From contig NZ_KB894093.1 of assembly GCF_000374305.1 (NCBI RefSeq), forward strand, positions 744,001-808,000: a stretch of DNA of 64,000 bases, read 5' to 3'. Below, piece after piece: positions 23,992 to 32,345 of this stretch (its first letter is position 1; each line of letters begins with the position of its first letter). The stretch is from Actinomadura flavalba DSM 45200. GTDB taxonomy: Bacteria; Actinomycetota; Actinomycetes; Streptosporangiales; Streptosporangiaceae. The notes below the pieces were generated by a model. It was not told where the DNA came from and ran no database searches. It saw nothing but the letters and a program-made list of their open reading frames with translations. Both the position numbers and the translations under genes were made by a program.

Positions 23992-25691
23992 CGAACCACC
24001 CCTCCGCCGCCGAGCGCCCGGGCGAAGACCTCGGCGGCGATCTGCCCGGCCGCCGCGCGGGTCGCGTCGCCCAGCTTCGCCGGGTCCAGCGCGCCGCCCG
24101 CCGCAAGATGGCGGTCATAGGGGACGTTCACCACAGGAAGCCCCCACGCGGACAGCATCTCGCGCGCCCGCTCCAGATCGGCGCCGACCTGCGGCGCGTG
24201 CGTCACCATCGCGATGACGGTCCGCGCCAGCAGCGCCTGCTGGCCGTTGCCCGCGAACCACTCCAGCGCGCCCCGGGCGCTCAGCGCGCCGTCGGCCGTG
24301 CCCGGCGTCACCAGGACGAGACCGTGCGTCTGCCCCAGGATGCCCCGGTGCACCTCCGTCAGGATGCCCGCGCCGCAGTCGACCACGGCCGCCGCGAAGT
24401 ACCGGCTGAGCGACGCCAGGGCCGTCTGGAACGTCTCGATCGTGAACTCGCCCGCGATGCGGCCGCCGCGCGTCGAGGACAGCACCCACAGGCCCGCCTC
24501 GGTGCGCGCCAGGTAGTGCGCGGCCTCCTCGAACGTGCGCGGCTGCCGTCCGGCCAGGTCGAACAGCGATAGCTCCGACCGGACGCCCAGGCGCAGCGGC
24601 AGCGAGCCCAGCTCGGCGTCGGCGTCCACCGCGAGGACCCGGTCGGTGCGGTTGCGGGCCAGCTCGCTCGCCAGCAGCGCGGAGATGCTCGTCTTGCCCG
24701 CGCCGCCGCGCACGCTCGCGACGGCGATCTGCCGGTAGCTCGGCACCGGACGCTGGAGGAGCGCCGCGATCTCGGCCTGCGTCGCGGCGTCGTGCGAGCC
24801 CGTCGCGCCTACGGCCTTGCGGACGCCGCGTCCGACCCGGCGCATCAGCGGATCTCCGTGCTGCTGCTTGCGGAGCAGTTCGTCGGCCGTGGGCACCGCG
24901 CCCTGCTGACCGGCGTGCCGCTGCGGGACGGGCGCGGCCGCGGCGGGCGGCTCGGGCTCGCCGGGCTGCGTCGCCGGTTCACGCTCGGTGCCGACCTGCG
25001 GCGGCGGCGCCCCCTGCATCGGCGGCGCGCCCGTCACCGACGGCGCGATCGCCAGCTCGGGGTCGAAGTCGGGATTGAACAGCGGCGACCCGGACTGCCC
25101 GGCGGCCGGTTGCGGCGCGTCGTCCGGCTCCTGCGGGGCGGCGGGCTGCGGCGGGCCGAACGGGTCCTGCGGGACGTTCGGCTGCGGGGCGGAGCCGAAG
25201 GGAACCTGCGGGGCCTCGGCCGCCGCGTCCGGTGGAGACTGCGGAGGACCGAAGGGGTCCTGGGGGACGACCGGCTGCGGCGGGCCGAACGGGTCCTGCG
25301 GAACGACCGGCTGCGGCGGACCGAAGGGGTCCTGCGGCACTGCGGGCTGCGGCGCTGCGCCGAACGGGTCCTGCGGGACGGACGGCGGGGAGCCGATGAT
25401 CTGCGGCTGCGACGAGAACGGGTCGGCGGGCTGCGCCGCCGGGACGTCCGCCGGAGGCTGGGCGAAGGGGTTCACCGGGGCGGGCTCGGGCGGCGCGGCG
25501 AACGACGGCGGCGGCGGCGGGACGTCCGGCACGGGCCCGGGCACGGGCGGCTCGGCCACCGGACGCGGCGCGGAGTCCGCACCCCAGTCCGCGCCCGGCA
25601 CCGCGGACGACGGGGTGTTCAGGGCCCGGAGCCCCCGGCGCGCCACGCCGAGTTCACCGAGGACGGCCTGCTGCCAGCTCGAATCGGACAC
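23988..25691 (-). CDS. EspI-like MinD/ParA ATPase with Pro/Gln-rich N-terminus
   Basis: 567 residues. Residues ~35-300 are disordered and Pro-rich, with several copies of a PQDPFGPPQPVV unit. The C-terminal ~260 residues are a MinD/ParA-type ATPase: deviant Walker A SVRGGAGKTSISALLASEL, VLAVDADAELG (Walker A' region) and AAVVDCGAG (Walker B). Mycobacterial EspI, with the same plan, regulates ESX-1 secretion when ATP is low; this is a probable counterpart. GTG 25691 has a very strong AAGGGAGG site, preferred over the open frame to 25865. Divergent from the anchored protein at 25880. Confidence 0.85.
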   Translation of the reverse strand: MSDSSWQQAVLGELGVARRGLRALNTPSSAVPGADWGADSAPRPVAEPPVPGPVPDVPPPPPSFAAPPEPAPVNPFAQPPADVPAAQPADPFSSQPQIIGSPPSVPQDPFGAAPQPAVPQDPFGPPQPVVPQDPFGPPQPVVPQDPFGPPQSPPDAAAEAPQVPFGSAPQPNVPQDPFGPPQPAAPQEPDDAPQPAAGQSGSPLFNPDFDPELAIAPSVTGAPPMQGAPPPQVGTEREPATQPGEPEPPAAAAPVPQRHAGQQGAVPTADELLRKQQHGDPLMRRVGRGVRKAVGATGSHDAATQAEIAALLQRPVPSYRQIAVASVRGGAGKTSISALLASELARNRTDRVLAVDADAELGSLPLRLGVRSELSLFDLAGRQPRTFEEAAHYLARTEAGLWVLSSTRGGRIAGEFTIETFQTALASLSRYFAAAVVDCGAGILTEVHRGILGQTHGLVLVTPGTADGALSARGALEWFAGNGQQALLARTVIAMVTHAPQVGADLERAREMLSAWGLPVVNVPYDRHLAAGGALDPAKLGDATRAAAGQIAAEVFARALGGGGVVR

Positions 25692-25879
25692 CTGCCTCCC
25701 TTCTCCGTCCGCAAGCCTACGAGACACCGGGGACCTCGCGTAGCGCCGATCACCGGGAACCGAAAAGCGGCACACCGCGTCATAACGAGCGGCGGTCGGC
25801 ACGGACGCGGACGCGCACCGCCCCAGTTCTTCCGATCCCCTCGCGAAGGCACCCTTCGCCCGCATCGACCGGAGTCGTC

Positions 25880-26674
25880 ATGTCGAACCCCCAGTGGCCT
25901 GGCCAGCCCGGATACCCCCCGCACAACCAGCCTCCGCCCCCGCCCGGACCGTTCCCGCCCGGTTACGGCCCGCCCCCGCCGCCGCGCCGCGGCGGCAGCG
26001 GCCCGCTCGTCGCGCTGCTCGTCGGCGGCCTCATCGTCGTGGTCGCGGTCGTGGCGGTCGCCGTCCTCGTGCTGAGCGGCGGCGACGACCGCCGCACCAT
26101 CGCCACGCCCACCGTCACGCCGACGTTCCCGACCTTCGAGCCGCCGACGCCGCCCCCCACGCCGACGTACCAGCCCAGCACCCCGTCGACGATGACGCTC
26201 GACAGCCTCCTCGGCCCCACGTTCAAGACGTTCCGCGGCAACACGTTCACCCGTGGCGGCACCATGACGTCGTCCTGCACCGCCCGGGCGAACTCGACGC
26301 TGCTGCCCGTCCTGTCGGACAACCCGTGCACGACCTCGCTCAGGTCGGCGGTGTACGCGAACCCGTCCAAGTCGATCATCTCGGTCGTCTCGATCGCGCA
26401 GTTCTCCGACGCGTCCGCCGCCCAGGCCGTCAGCACCGCGACGAACCGCAACGCCACGCCCAAGCTGCTCATGCCGTCCACCGAGAGCGGCCTGCCCCGG
26501 CTCCCCAAGGAGCCGCCCGCGTGGAACCGGTCGTGGACGCTCGGCGACAAGGTCATCTACGTGCAGTCCTACGAGGCCGACGGCAGCAGCCCCGGCCCCC
26601 GCGACGGCCAGGTGTACACCACGGCCGGGGAACTCGGCACCGAGGTCGTCAACGCGCTGCGCTTCATGAACTGA
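25880..26674 (+). CDS. membrane-anchored extracellular protein of the T7SS island
   Basis: 264 residues. A cytosolic Pro/Gly/Tyr-rich N-terminus (residues 1-43) leads to one strong membrane span (LVALLVGGLIVVVAVVAVAVLVL, about 44-66). A Thr/Pro-rich stalk follows, then an extracellular domain of ~160 residues with two cysteines near MTSSCTARAN and DNPCTTS, which could form a disulfide. No family recognised. It heads the plus-strand run with the WXG100 and RHS genes and may be a receptor or chaperone on the outer face. Confidence 0.8.
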   Translation: MSNPQWPGQPGYPPHNQPPPPPGPFPPGYGPPPPPRRGGSGPLVALLVGGLIVVVAVVAVAVLVLSGGDDRRTIATPTVTPTFPTFEPPTPPPTPTYQPSTPSTMTLDSLLGPTFKTFRGNTFTRGGTMTSSCTARANSTLLPVLSDNPCTTSLRSAVYANPSKSIISVVSIAQFSDASAAQAVSTATNRNATPKLLMPSTESGLPRLPKEPPAWNRSWTLGDKVIYVQSYEADGSSPGPRDGQVYTTAGELGTEVVNALRFMN

Positions 26675-26740
26675 CACCGGCCCCCGGGTCGTTGTTAAGC
26701 TTCCGCTGACCCATCCTTGATCATGACTTGGGGAGGCGAT

Positions 26741-27073
26741 GTGGCGAACGGATACGAGGTCCGGCCCGAGACCCTGCGCAGCGCCGGGCAGAGCCTCGGC
26801 CAGGTCGGGGACCGGCTCAAGCAGGAATGGACGAACCTGCGCTCGTCCGTCGAGGGCATGGGCGAACCGTGGGGCGCCGACGACATCGGCATGCTGATCG
26901 GCGAGTCCTACAAGGCGATCCACGAGCAGGCCGATGAGTCGTTCACCGGCGCCGCCGACGACCTCACGGCCTTCGGCGACAAGCTCGTCCAGATGGCCGA
27001 CAACCACGAGAAGGCCGAAAAGGAAATGGTGGGCGAGGTCAACTCGATCACCGCGGCACTGAACGGAATCTGA
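26741..27073 (+). CDS. WXG100-type secreted protein
   Basis: 110 residues, nearly all helix. A turn GEPWGADDIG sits mid-protein with the W-x-x-D/G variant of WXG, between two long amphipathic helices. Proteins of this size and fold are exported as dimers by type VII secretion. GTG 26741 follows GGGAGG; the frame opens at 26717. Two bases separate it from the next gene, which encodes a CpnT-N-terminus-like protein, so it is probably the partner of that protein or of the RHS toxin. Confidence 0.85.
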   Translation: MANGYEVRPETLRSAGQSLGQVGDRLKQEWTNLRSSVEGMGEPWGADDIGMLIGESYKAIHEQADESFTGAADDLTAFGDKLVQMADNHEKAEKEMVGEVNSITAALNGI

Positions 27074-27075
27074 GC

Positions 27076-27567
27076 GTGGGCCTGCAACTCCCCGGCGAAC
27101 TCATCGGCCTTCTCGGCATGCTCGGCTACACCTGGCCCGAGGCCGACGAGACGAAGCTGTTCGACCTCGGGTCGTCCTGGATGGGCTTCGGCGGCACCGT
27201 CCAGGGCATCGCGTCGGACGCCTCTTCCGCCGCCCAGCAAGCCCTGTCCGGCAACAAGGGCGACGACATCGAGGCGTTCCAGAAGGCATGGGCCGAAGAG
27301 GACGCGCCCGCCGCCATCCTCCGCGACGCGGGCATGGGCGCGATGGCGGTCGGCGGCGCCTTCTTCGTCTGCGCGGCGATCGTCCTGGCCCTGAAGATCC
27401 AGGTGATCGTCCAGCTCATCATGCTCGCCATCCAGATCGCCCAGGCCATCGCCGCCGCCGTCCCCACCTTCGGCGCCTCCCTTACCCTCATCCCCCTCTT
27501 CAAGATCGCCACCGGCATCCTGATCGACATCCTCATAGACCAGGCCCTCAACGCCCTCCTCGGCTGA
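27076..27567 (+). CDS. CpnT-N-terminus-like (WXG100_2) membrane-associating protein
   Basis: 163 residues. The start QLPGELIGLLGMLGYTWPEA is typical of the N-terminal delivery domain of CpnT-type toxins. A helical region with AFQKAW follows, then a long hydrophobic C-terminal half (about residues 93-160) with two to three membrane-like helices. In many actinomycetes this module is fused to an RHS or other toxin; here it stands alone with the RHS gene 45 bp downstream. Probable role: T7SS delivery or pore module for the RHS toxin (inference). GTG start two bases after the preceding stop. Confidence 0.78.
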   Translation: MGLQLPGELIGLLGMLGYTWPEADETKLFDLGSSWMGFGGTVQGIASDASSAAQQALSGNKGDDIEAFQKAWAEEDAPAAILRDAGMGAMAVGGAFFVCAAIVLALKIQVIVQLIMLAIQIAQAIAAAVPTFGASLTLIPLFKIATGILIDILIDQALNALLG

Positions 27568-27611
27568 CCCTCCCCAGGACCTCGACCTCATGACCGCAAC
27601 CCTCGACGCCC

Positions 27612-30600
27612 GTGGGTAGGCGCCCGGCGGGACGCGCCGGCGGCGCGGCCTCCGGCCTCTTCGGCAAGGCCGCCGGGCACCTGTTCCCCGGACGGCGCGG
27701 CCCCCGCGGCGGCAACGGCGGCCGTCCCGCCGCCCCCGGCGCGCGGCCCGGCGGACGCGACCGCCCCGGCACCGACGCGCCCCGCCGGGGCGGGACCGAC
27801 CGTAGCAACGCCCGCACCGAGGACGGCCGGTCGCTCACCGACGACCCGATCGACGTCGTCACCGGCGAGGTCCTGCTCGCCCAGACCGACGTCCTGCTGC
27901 GGGCCGCGCTGCCGCTCGTCCTGGAACGCACGCATCTGTCCACGTTCACCGGCGGCCGGATGTTCGGCCCGTCCTGGGCGTCCACGCTCGACCAGGCGCT
28001 CCAGCTCGACGCCGCCGGCGTCCGCTTCCTCGCCGCCGACGCCACCGTCCTCACCTACGCGCCGGTCCTGCTGCCCGGCGTCGCCTTCCTGCCCGTCGCC
28101 GGACGCCGCCGCGAACTCGTCCTGCACGGCCACGGCGGCTACACCCTCACCGACCCGGTCAGCGGGCGCACCCTGCACTTCCCGGCCCCCGGCGACGAGC
28201 ACGGCTGGTCGCGGCTGCCCGTCGTCGCGATCACCGACCGGGACGGCGCCCGGATCGACTTCGTGCGCGACGGCGGGCGGCTCACCGAGATCCGCCACTC
28301 CGGCGGGCCCGTCATCGACGTCGCGTGCACCGACCCGCGCGGCACCGGCGAGCACCGCGTCACCGCGCTCACCCTGCGCACCGGCGACCCGGCCGGGCTG
28401 CCCCTCGTCCGCTTCGGCTACGACGACGCGGGCCACCTCGCCGAGGTCACCGACTCGTCCGGCGTCCCCCTGCGTTTCACCTACGACGACGACGCCCGCC
28501 TCACCGGCTGGCAGGACCGCAACGGGCACGCCTACCGCTACGAGTACGACGAGCACGGACGCGCCGTCCGCGGCCTCGGCACCGGCGGCCACCTGAACAC
28601 CGCCCTCGCCCACGACCCGGAGAACCGGCGCACCGCCGTCACCGACTCCCTCGGCCACACCACGACCTACCGCTACAACGACCTCGGGCAGGTCGTCGAG
28701 GAGACCGGCCCCCTCGGCGCGACGATCCGCACCACCTGGGACGACGACGACCACGTCCTCGCCCGCACCGACCCGCTCGGCGCCACCACACGGTACGGCT
28801 ACGACGACGCGGGCGACCTCGTCTCCGTCGCCCGCCCCGACGGCACGACCACCACCGCCGCGTACGACGCCGCCGGACGACCCGTCCTGCTCACCGACGC
28901 CGACGGCGCCACCTGGAGGCAGGAGTTCGACGAGCGCGGCCATCTCGTCGCCGTGACCGACCCGGCGGGCGGCGTCACCCGCCGCCGCTACGACGAGCAC
29001 GGTCACCTCGCCGCGATCACCGACCCGCTCGGCGCCACCACCGCCGTCACCTGCGATGCGCTCGGCGCCCCCGTCGCCGTCGTCGACCCGCGCGGCGCGC
29101 GGACCGCCTACGCCTACGATCCGCTCGGCCGTCCCGCCTCCGTCACCGGACCGCTCGGCGACGTCACCCGGTACGGCTGGACCGTCGAGGGACGGCCCGC
29201 ATGGCGGCGCATGCCCGACGGCGCCACCGAGCACTGGGCCTACGACGGCGAAGGCAACCAGACCGGGCACACCGACGCCGCCGGACGCACCACCACCGTC
29301 GAGTACGGCCCGTTCGACGTCCCCGTCGCCCAGATCCGCCCCGACGGCACCCGCTTCACGTTCACCCACGACACCGAGCTGCGGCTCACCCGCGTCACCG
29401 ACCCGGCCGGACGCACCTGGATCTACGAGCGCGACGCCACCGGCGCCGTCCGCCGCGAGACCGACTTCGGCGGCGCCGTCACCACCTACGAGCACGACGC
29501 CGCCGGACGGCTCACCAACCGCACCAACGCGGTCGGGCAGACCGTCCGCTACCGGCGCGACGCCGCGGGACGCGTCGTCGAGAAGGACGCGGACGGGACC
29601 GTCACCACCTTCCATCACGACGCGCGCGGCCTGCTGCGCCGCGCCGAGGCACCGGGCGCCGACGTCCGGCTCGAACGCGACGCGCTCGGCCGCGTCATCG
29701 CCGAGCACTGCAACGGCGGCGGCGTCCGCTCGGCGTTCGACGCCCGCGGCCGCCGCACCGCCCGCACCGGGCCGACCGGCGCACGCAGCGTGTGGGAGTA
29801 CGACGCGGCCGGGCTCCCCCGCTCCGTCACGGCCGGCGGCACCACCGTCCGGTTCGACCACGACGCCGCCGGACGCGAGACCACCCGCCGCATCGGCGCG
29901 GGCGCGATCCTCACCCAGCAGTGGGACGCCCGCGACCGGCTCACCCGCCAGGACGTGTGGGGCGCTCCCCACGGCGCCGGGCCCGCCCGCACACTCCAGG
30001 GCCGCGCCTACGCCCACGGTCCCGACGACGGCGTCACCGCGTCCGTCGACGGGACCGCCGGGCAACGCCGCTACGAACACGACCCGCTCGGCCGCATCAC
30101 CGCCGTCCTGTCCGCCGCCGGACGCGAGGAGTACGCCTACGGTCCCGCCGGACACCTCGTCCGCGCCGCCGTCCCCGGCGAACCCGGCGACGGCTCCCGC
30201 GACTACGACGGGCCGCGCGTCCGGCGGGCCGGAAACGTCCGGTACGAGTACGACGCCGCCGGGCGGATGGTGCTGCGGCAACGGTCCCGGCTCTCCGGAC
30301 CGCCGATGACGTGGCGGTTCGGCTGGGACGCCGAGGACCGCCTCACCGGCGTCCTGACCCCCTCGGGCGAGCGGTGGACCTACGTCTACGACGCGTTCGG
30401 CCGCCGCGTCACCAAACTGCGGGAGGCATCGGGCGGGGGCGTCGCCGAGCGCGTCGACTTCACCTGGGACGGGCCCGTCCTCGCCGAGGAGACGCGGCAG
30501 GTCTGGTCCGCCGAGGCCGGAGCGTACGCCGGAACCGGTACGTCGTTCGAGTACGAACCGGGCGGGTTCCGGCCGCTCGCGCAGATCGTCCGGCGGCGGG

Positions 30601-31337
30601 ACGCGTCCGGGTCATGGGACGACGGCCGCTTCACCGCGATCGTCGCCGACCTCGCCGGAACGCCGGAGGAACTCGTCACCCCGTCCGGCGAGGTCGTCTG
30701 GCGGCGCCGCGCGACCCTGTGGGGCGCCGCGCGCGAGCCGGGACCGTGCCCGCTGCGGTTCCCCGGACAGTACTTCGACGCCGAGACCGGCCTCCACTAC
30801 AACCATCACCGCTACTACGACCCGGACAGCGCCCGCTACGTCACCGGAGACCCCATCGGCCTCGCCGGCGGCCCCGACCCGTACGCCTACGTCACCGACC
30901 CGCTCACCACGATCGACCCGCTCGGCCTCGCGCCCTGCACCCGGCGCCTCAACCTCGGCGCGGGCAACAACCGGATGGACGGCGCGGTCAACACCGACCT
31001 CAGACCCGGTTCCGGAGTGGACGTGCAGGCCGACGCGAACAGGCTGCCGTTCCGCGACGGGTCGTTCAACGAGGTCCATGCGATCAACCCGTACGGGTAC
31101 AACCCTGTTAATCCGGAAACGGCGCGGGTCCTTGAACCCGGCGGCACCCTCTCCGTCACCGGGAGCCCGAAGAACAAGTTCATCCGGACGCCCGCGGACG
31201 CGGGCGAGATGGGCTTCGAACTCGTCTCCGAAGGCCCGATGACCAACGCCCACCGCTTCGGCACCCAGGCGCTGTCGAACGGCCAGCCGCTCACGACGAC
31301 GGACAACCACGTCACCCGCGTCTACCGGCGACTATGA
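27612..31337 (+). CDS. RHS polymorphic toxin with C-terminal methyltransferase domain
   Basis: 1241 residues. Residues 1-75 are basic and Gly/Arg-rich. Residues ~75-200 are a DUF6531-like cap (DDPIDVVTGEVLLAQTDV, FGPSWASTLDQAL). Many YD/RHS repeats follow. The RHS core at about 1050-1108 has RFPGQYFDAETGLHYNHHRY, GDPIGLAGGPDPYAYV and DPLGLAPC. After it come 133 residues (1109-1241) with class I methyltransferase marks: LNLGAGNN (motif I), GAVNTDLR, ADANRLPFRDGSF, EVHAINPYGYNPVN and LEPGGTLSVTG. RHS shells hold such C-terminal toxins for delivery into rivals. Codons in the toxin part are less GC-biased, as expected for exchanged tips. GTG 27612 is the first start after a stop at 27591. The gene overlaps the putative immunity gene (ATGA). 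Confidence 0.88.
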   Translation: MGRRPAGRAGGAASGLFGKAAGHLFPGRRGPRGGNGGRPAAPGARPGGRDRPGTDAPRRGGTDRSNARTEDGRSLTDDPIDVVTGEVLLAQTDVLLRAALPLVLERTHLSTFTGGRMFGPSWASTLDQALQLDAAGVRFLAADATVLTYAPVLLPGVAFLPVAGRRRELVLHGHGGYTLTDPVSGRTLHFPAPGDEHGWSRLPVVAITDRDGARIDFVRDGGRLTEIRHSGGPVIDVACTDPRGTGEHRVTALTLRTGDPAGLPLVRFGYDDAGHLAEVTDSSGVPLRFTYDDDARLTGWQDRNGHAYRYEYDEHGRAVRGLGTGGHLNTALAHDPENRRTAVTDSLGHTTTYRYNDLGQVVEETGPLGATIRTTWDDDDHVLARTDPLGATTRYGYDDAGDLVSVARPDGTTTTAAYDAAGRPVLLTDADGATWRQEFDERGHLVAVTDPAGGVTRRRYDEHGHLAAITDPLGATTAVTCDALGAPVAVVDPRGARTAYAYDPLGRPASVTGPLGDVTRYGWTVEGRPAWRRMPDGATEHWAYDGEGNQTGHTDAAGRTTTVEYGPFDVPVAQIRPDGTRFTFTHDTELRLTRVTDPAGRTWIYERDATGAVRRETDFGGAVTTYEHDAAGRLTNRTNAVGQTVRYRRDAAGRVVEKDADGTVTTFHHDARGLLRRAEAPGADVRLERDALGRVIAEHCNGGGVRSAFDARGRRTARTGPTGARSVWEYDAAGLPRSVTAGGTTVRFDHDAAGRETTRRIGAGAILTQQWDARDRLTRQDVWGAPHGAGPARTLQGRAYAHGPDDGVTASVDGTAGQRRYEHDPLGRITAVLSAAGREEYAYGPAGHLVRAAVPGEPGDGSRDYDGPRVRRAGNVRYEYDAAGRMVLRQRSRLSGPPMTWRFGWDAEDRLTGVLTPSGERWTYVYDAFGRRVTKLREASGGGVAERVDFTWDGPVLAEETRQVWSAEAGAYAGTGTSFEYEPGGFRPLAQIVRRRDASGSWDDGRFTAIVADLAGTPEELVTPSGEVVWRRRATLWGAAREPGPCPLRFPGQYFDAETGLHYNHHRYYDPDSARYVTGDPIGLAGGPDPYAYVTDPLTTIDPLGLAPCTRRLNLGAGNNRMDGAVNTDLRPGSGVDVQADANRLPFRDGSFNEVHAINPYGYNPVNPETARVLEPGGTLSVTGSPKNKFIRTPADAGEMGFELVSEGPMTNAHRFGTQALSNGQPLTTTDNHVTRVYRRL

Positions 31338-32002
31338 TCACCGGCATGGTTCCGCTGGACACCGTGCTGCACGGCCTCGGCGAACGTACGACCCCCGCGG
31401 CCTTCGCCGACCTGTGCGACACGCTCGTCTGGAAGTTCACCGACAACGGCGCCGAACTCCACGACCTCGCCGCCGTCTGGGCCTCCGGCGACGACCCGTC
31501 CCGCGCACGCGCCGCCGCCCTCATCACCGCGCCACCCACCCCGGTCCCCGGGGACGGCACGGTCTTCCCCCCGCTGCCCGCGACGCCGTTCCCGGACGTC
31601 CTCCTGGGACTGCGCGACCGCATGGACCTGGAAGACTTCACGTCCACCTGCGACGCCCTCCTGTGGACCGTCTCCGAATCCGAGGTTCTCACCACGGCCC
31701 GCACGTGGCTCGGCTCTGACGACCCGCACCGCATCGAAGCGGCACTGGCCGTCAACGACGGCCTCCTCTACGCCACCCGCTCGTCCCTGGCCGAAGCCCT
31801 GACCGCCCTCACCACCCGTCACCCCGGCTACGCGCCCAGGGCAGCCCAGATCCTCACCACCTACGACGACCACACCCGTCCGCGCACCCTCCACGACGCC
31901 ACCACCGGCCGCTGGACCCCCCAAGCCCTCGCCGACCTCTACCTCCAGCCCGTCCCCACCATCGAACACTGGCTACGAACCCACTCCCGCCGCACCGACT
32001 AG
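31334..32002 (+). CDS. putative immunity protein for the RHS methyltransferase toxin
   Basis: 222 residues, no signal or membrane span, so cytosolic. It starts in a 4-bp ATGA overlap with the toxin stop, the classic toxin-immunity arrangement. The protein contains an internal duplication: residues 6-64 (VPLDTVLHGL ... CDTLVW ... WASGDDPSRARAA) align with 84-141 (TPFPDVLLGL ... CDALLW ... WLGSDDPHRIEAA). No known immunity family recognised; the all-helical look suggests a HEAT-like or repeat scaffold. Function is inferred from position only. Confidence 0.75.
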   Translation: MITGMVPLDTVLHGLGERTTPAAFADLCDTLVWKFTDNGAELHDLAAVWASGDDPSRARAAALITAPPTPVPGDGTVFPPLPATPFPDVLLGLRDRMDLEDFTSTCDALLWTVSESEVLTTARTWLGSDDPHRIEAALAVNDGLLYATRSSLAEALTALTTRHPGYAPRAAQILTTYDDHTRPRTLHDATTGRWTPQALADLYLQPVPTIEHWLRTHSRRTD

Positions 32003-32345
32003 CCGTCCAGGCGAGACCGACCACCGCTCGCACCGCCGCGTCCGCCCCCTGGGACTGCCACGACCAGCGCCTGCACCGCCGAGCGTGCCCACCATCACCC
32101 GCTCCGAGCAGGTAGGAGCCCTCACCGCGCCAGATGGCGTCGAGCCGTTTCGCGACGCTGCCGAGCGGGGCTGGCCGCATCCGCGAGCGTTTTGGGGCAG
32201 GGAAATGTTGTGTGGCTGTTCTGGGCGAAGCTTGCGCCGTGTCGAAGTCTTTCGAGGATCTCAAAGAGCGACCGGTCCCTTCGGAACGGTCGCTCCTTCT
32301 TTCGTTCGGTGGGTGCGTAGTCGCGTTCGCGTAGGGCTGAGTGGG
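32003..32345. terminator. gene-free gap with a bidirectional terminator at 32266-32303
   Basis: GAGCGACCG pairs with CGGTCGCTC across a loop with an inner TCC/GGA pair and a TTCG turn, followed by a T-rich CTTCTTTC. It lies between the convergent immunity and mycosin genes. The remaining 260 bp has no supportable gene; a 66-codon plus-strand frame at 32134-32334 runs through the hairpin and is rejected. Confidence 0.8.

Noticed and set aside
27588..31111. Long frames overlapping the RHS gene on both strands (27588-30281 minus, 28325-31111 plus)
   Set aside because: They only mirror the periodic RHS repeats; compositions are Arg- or Gly/Val-only and there are no starts with ribosome sites.
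32134..32334. 66-codon plus-strand frame after the immunity gene
   Set aside because: It runs through the terminator hairpin at 32266-32303 and has no ribosome site.
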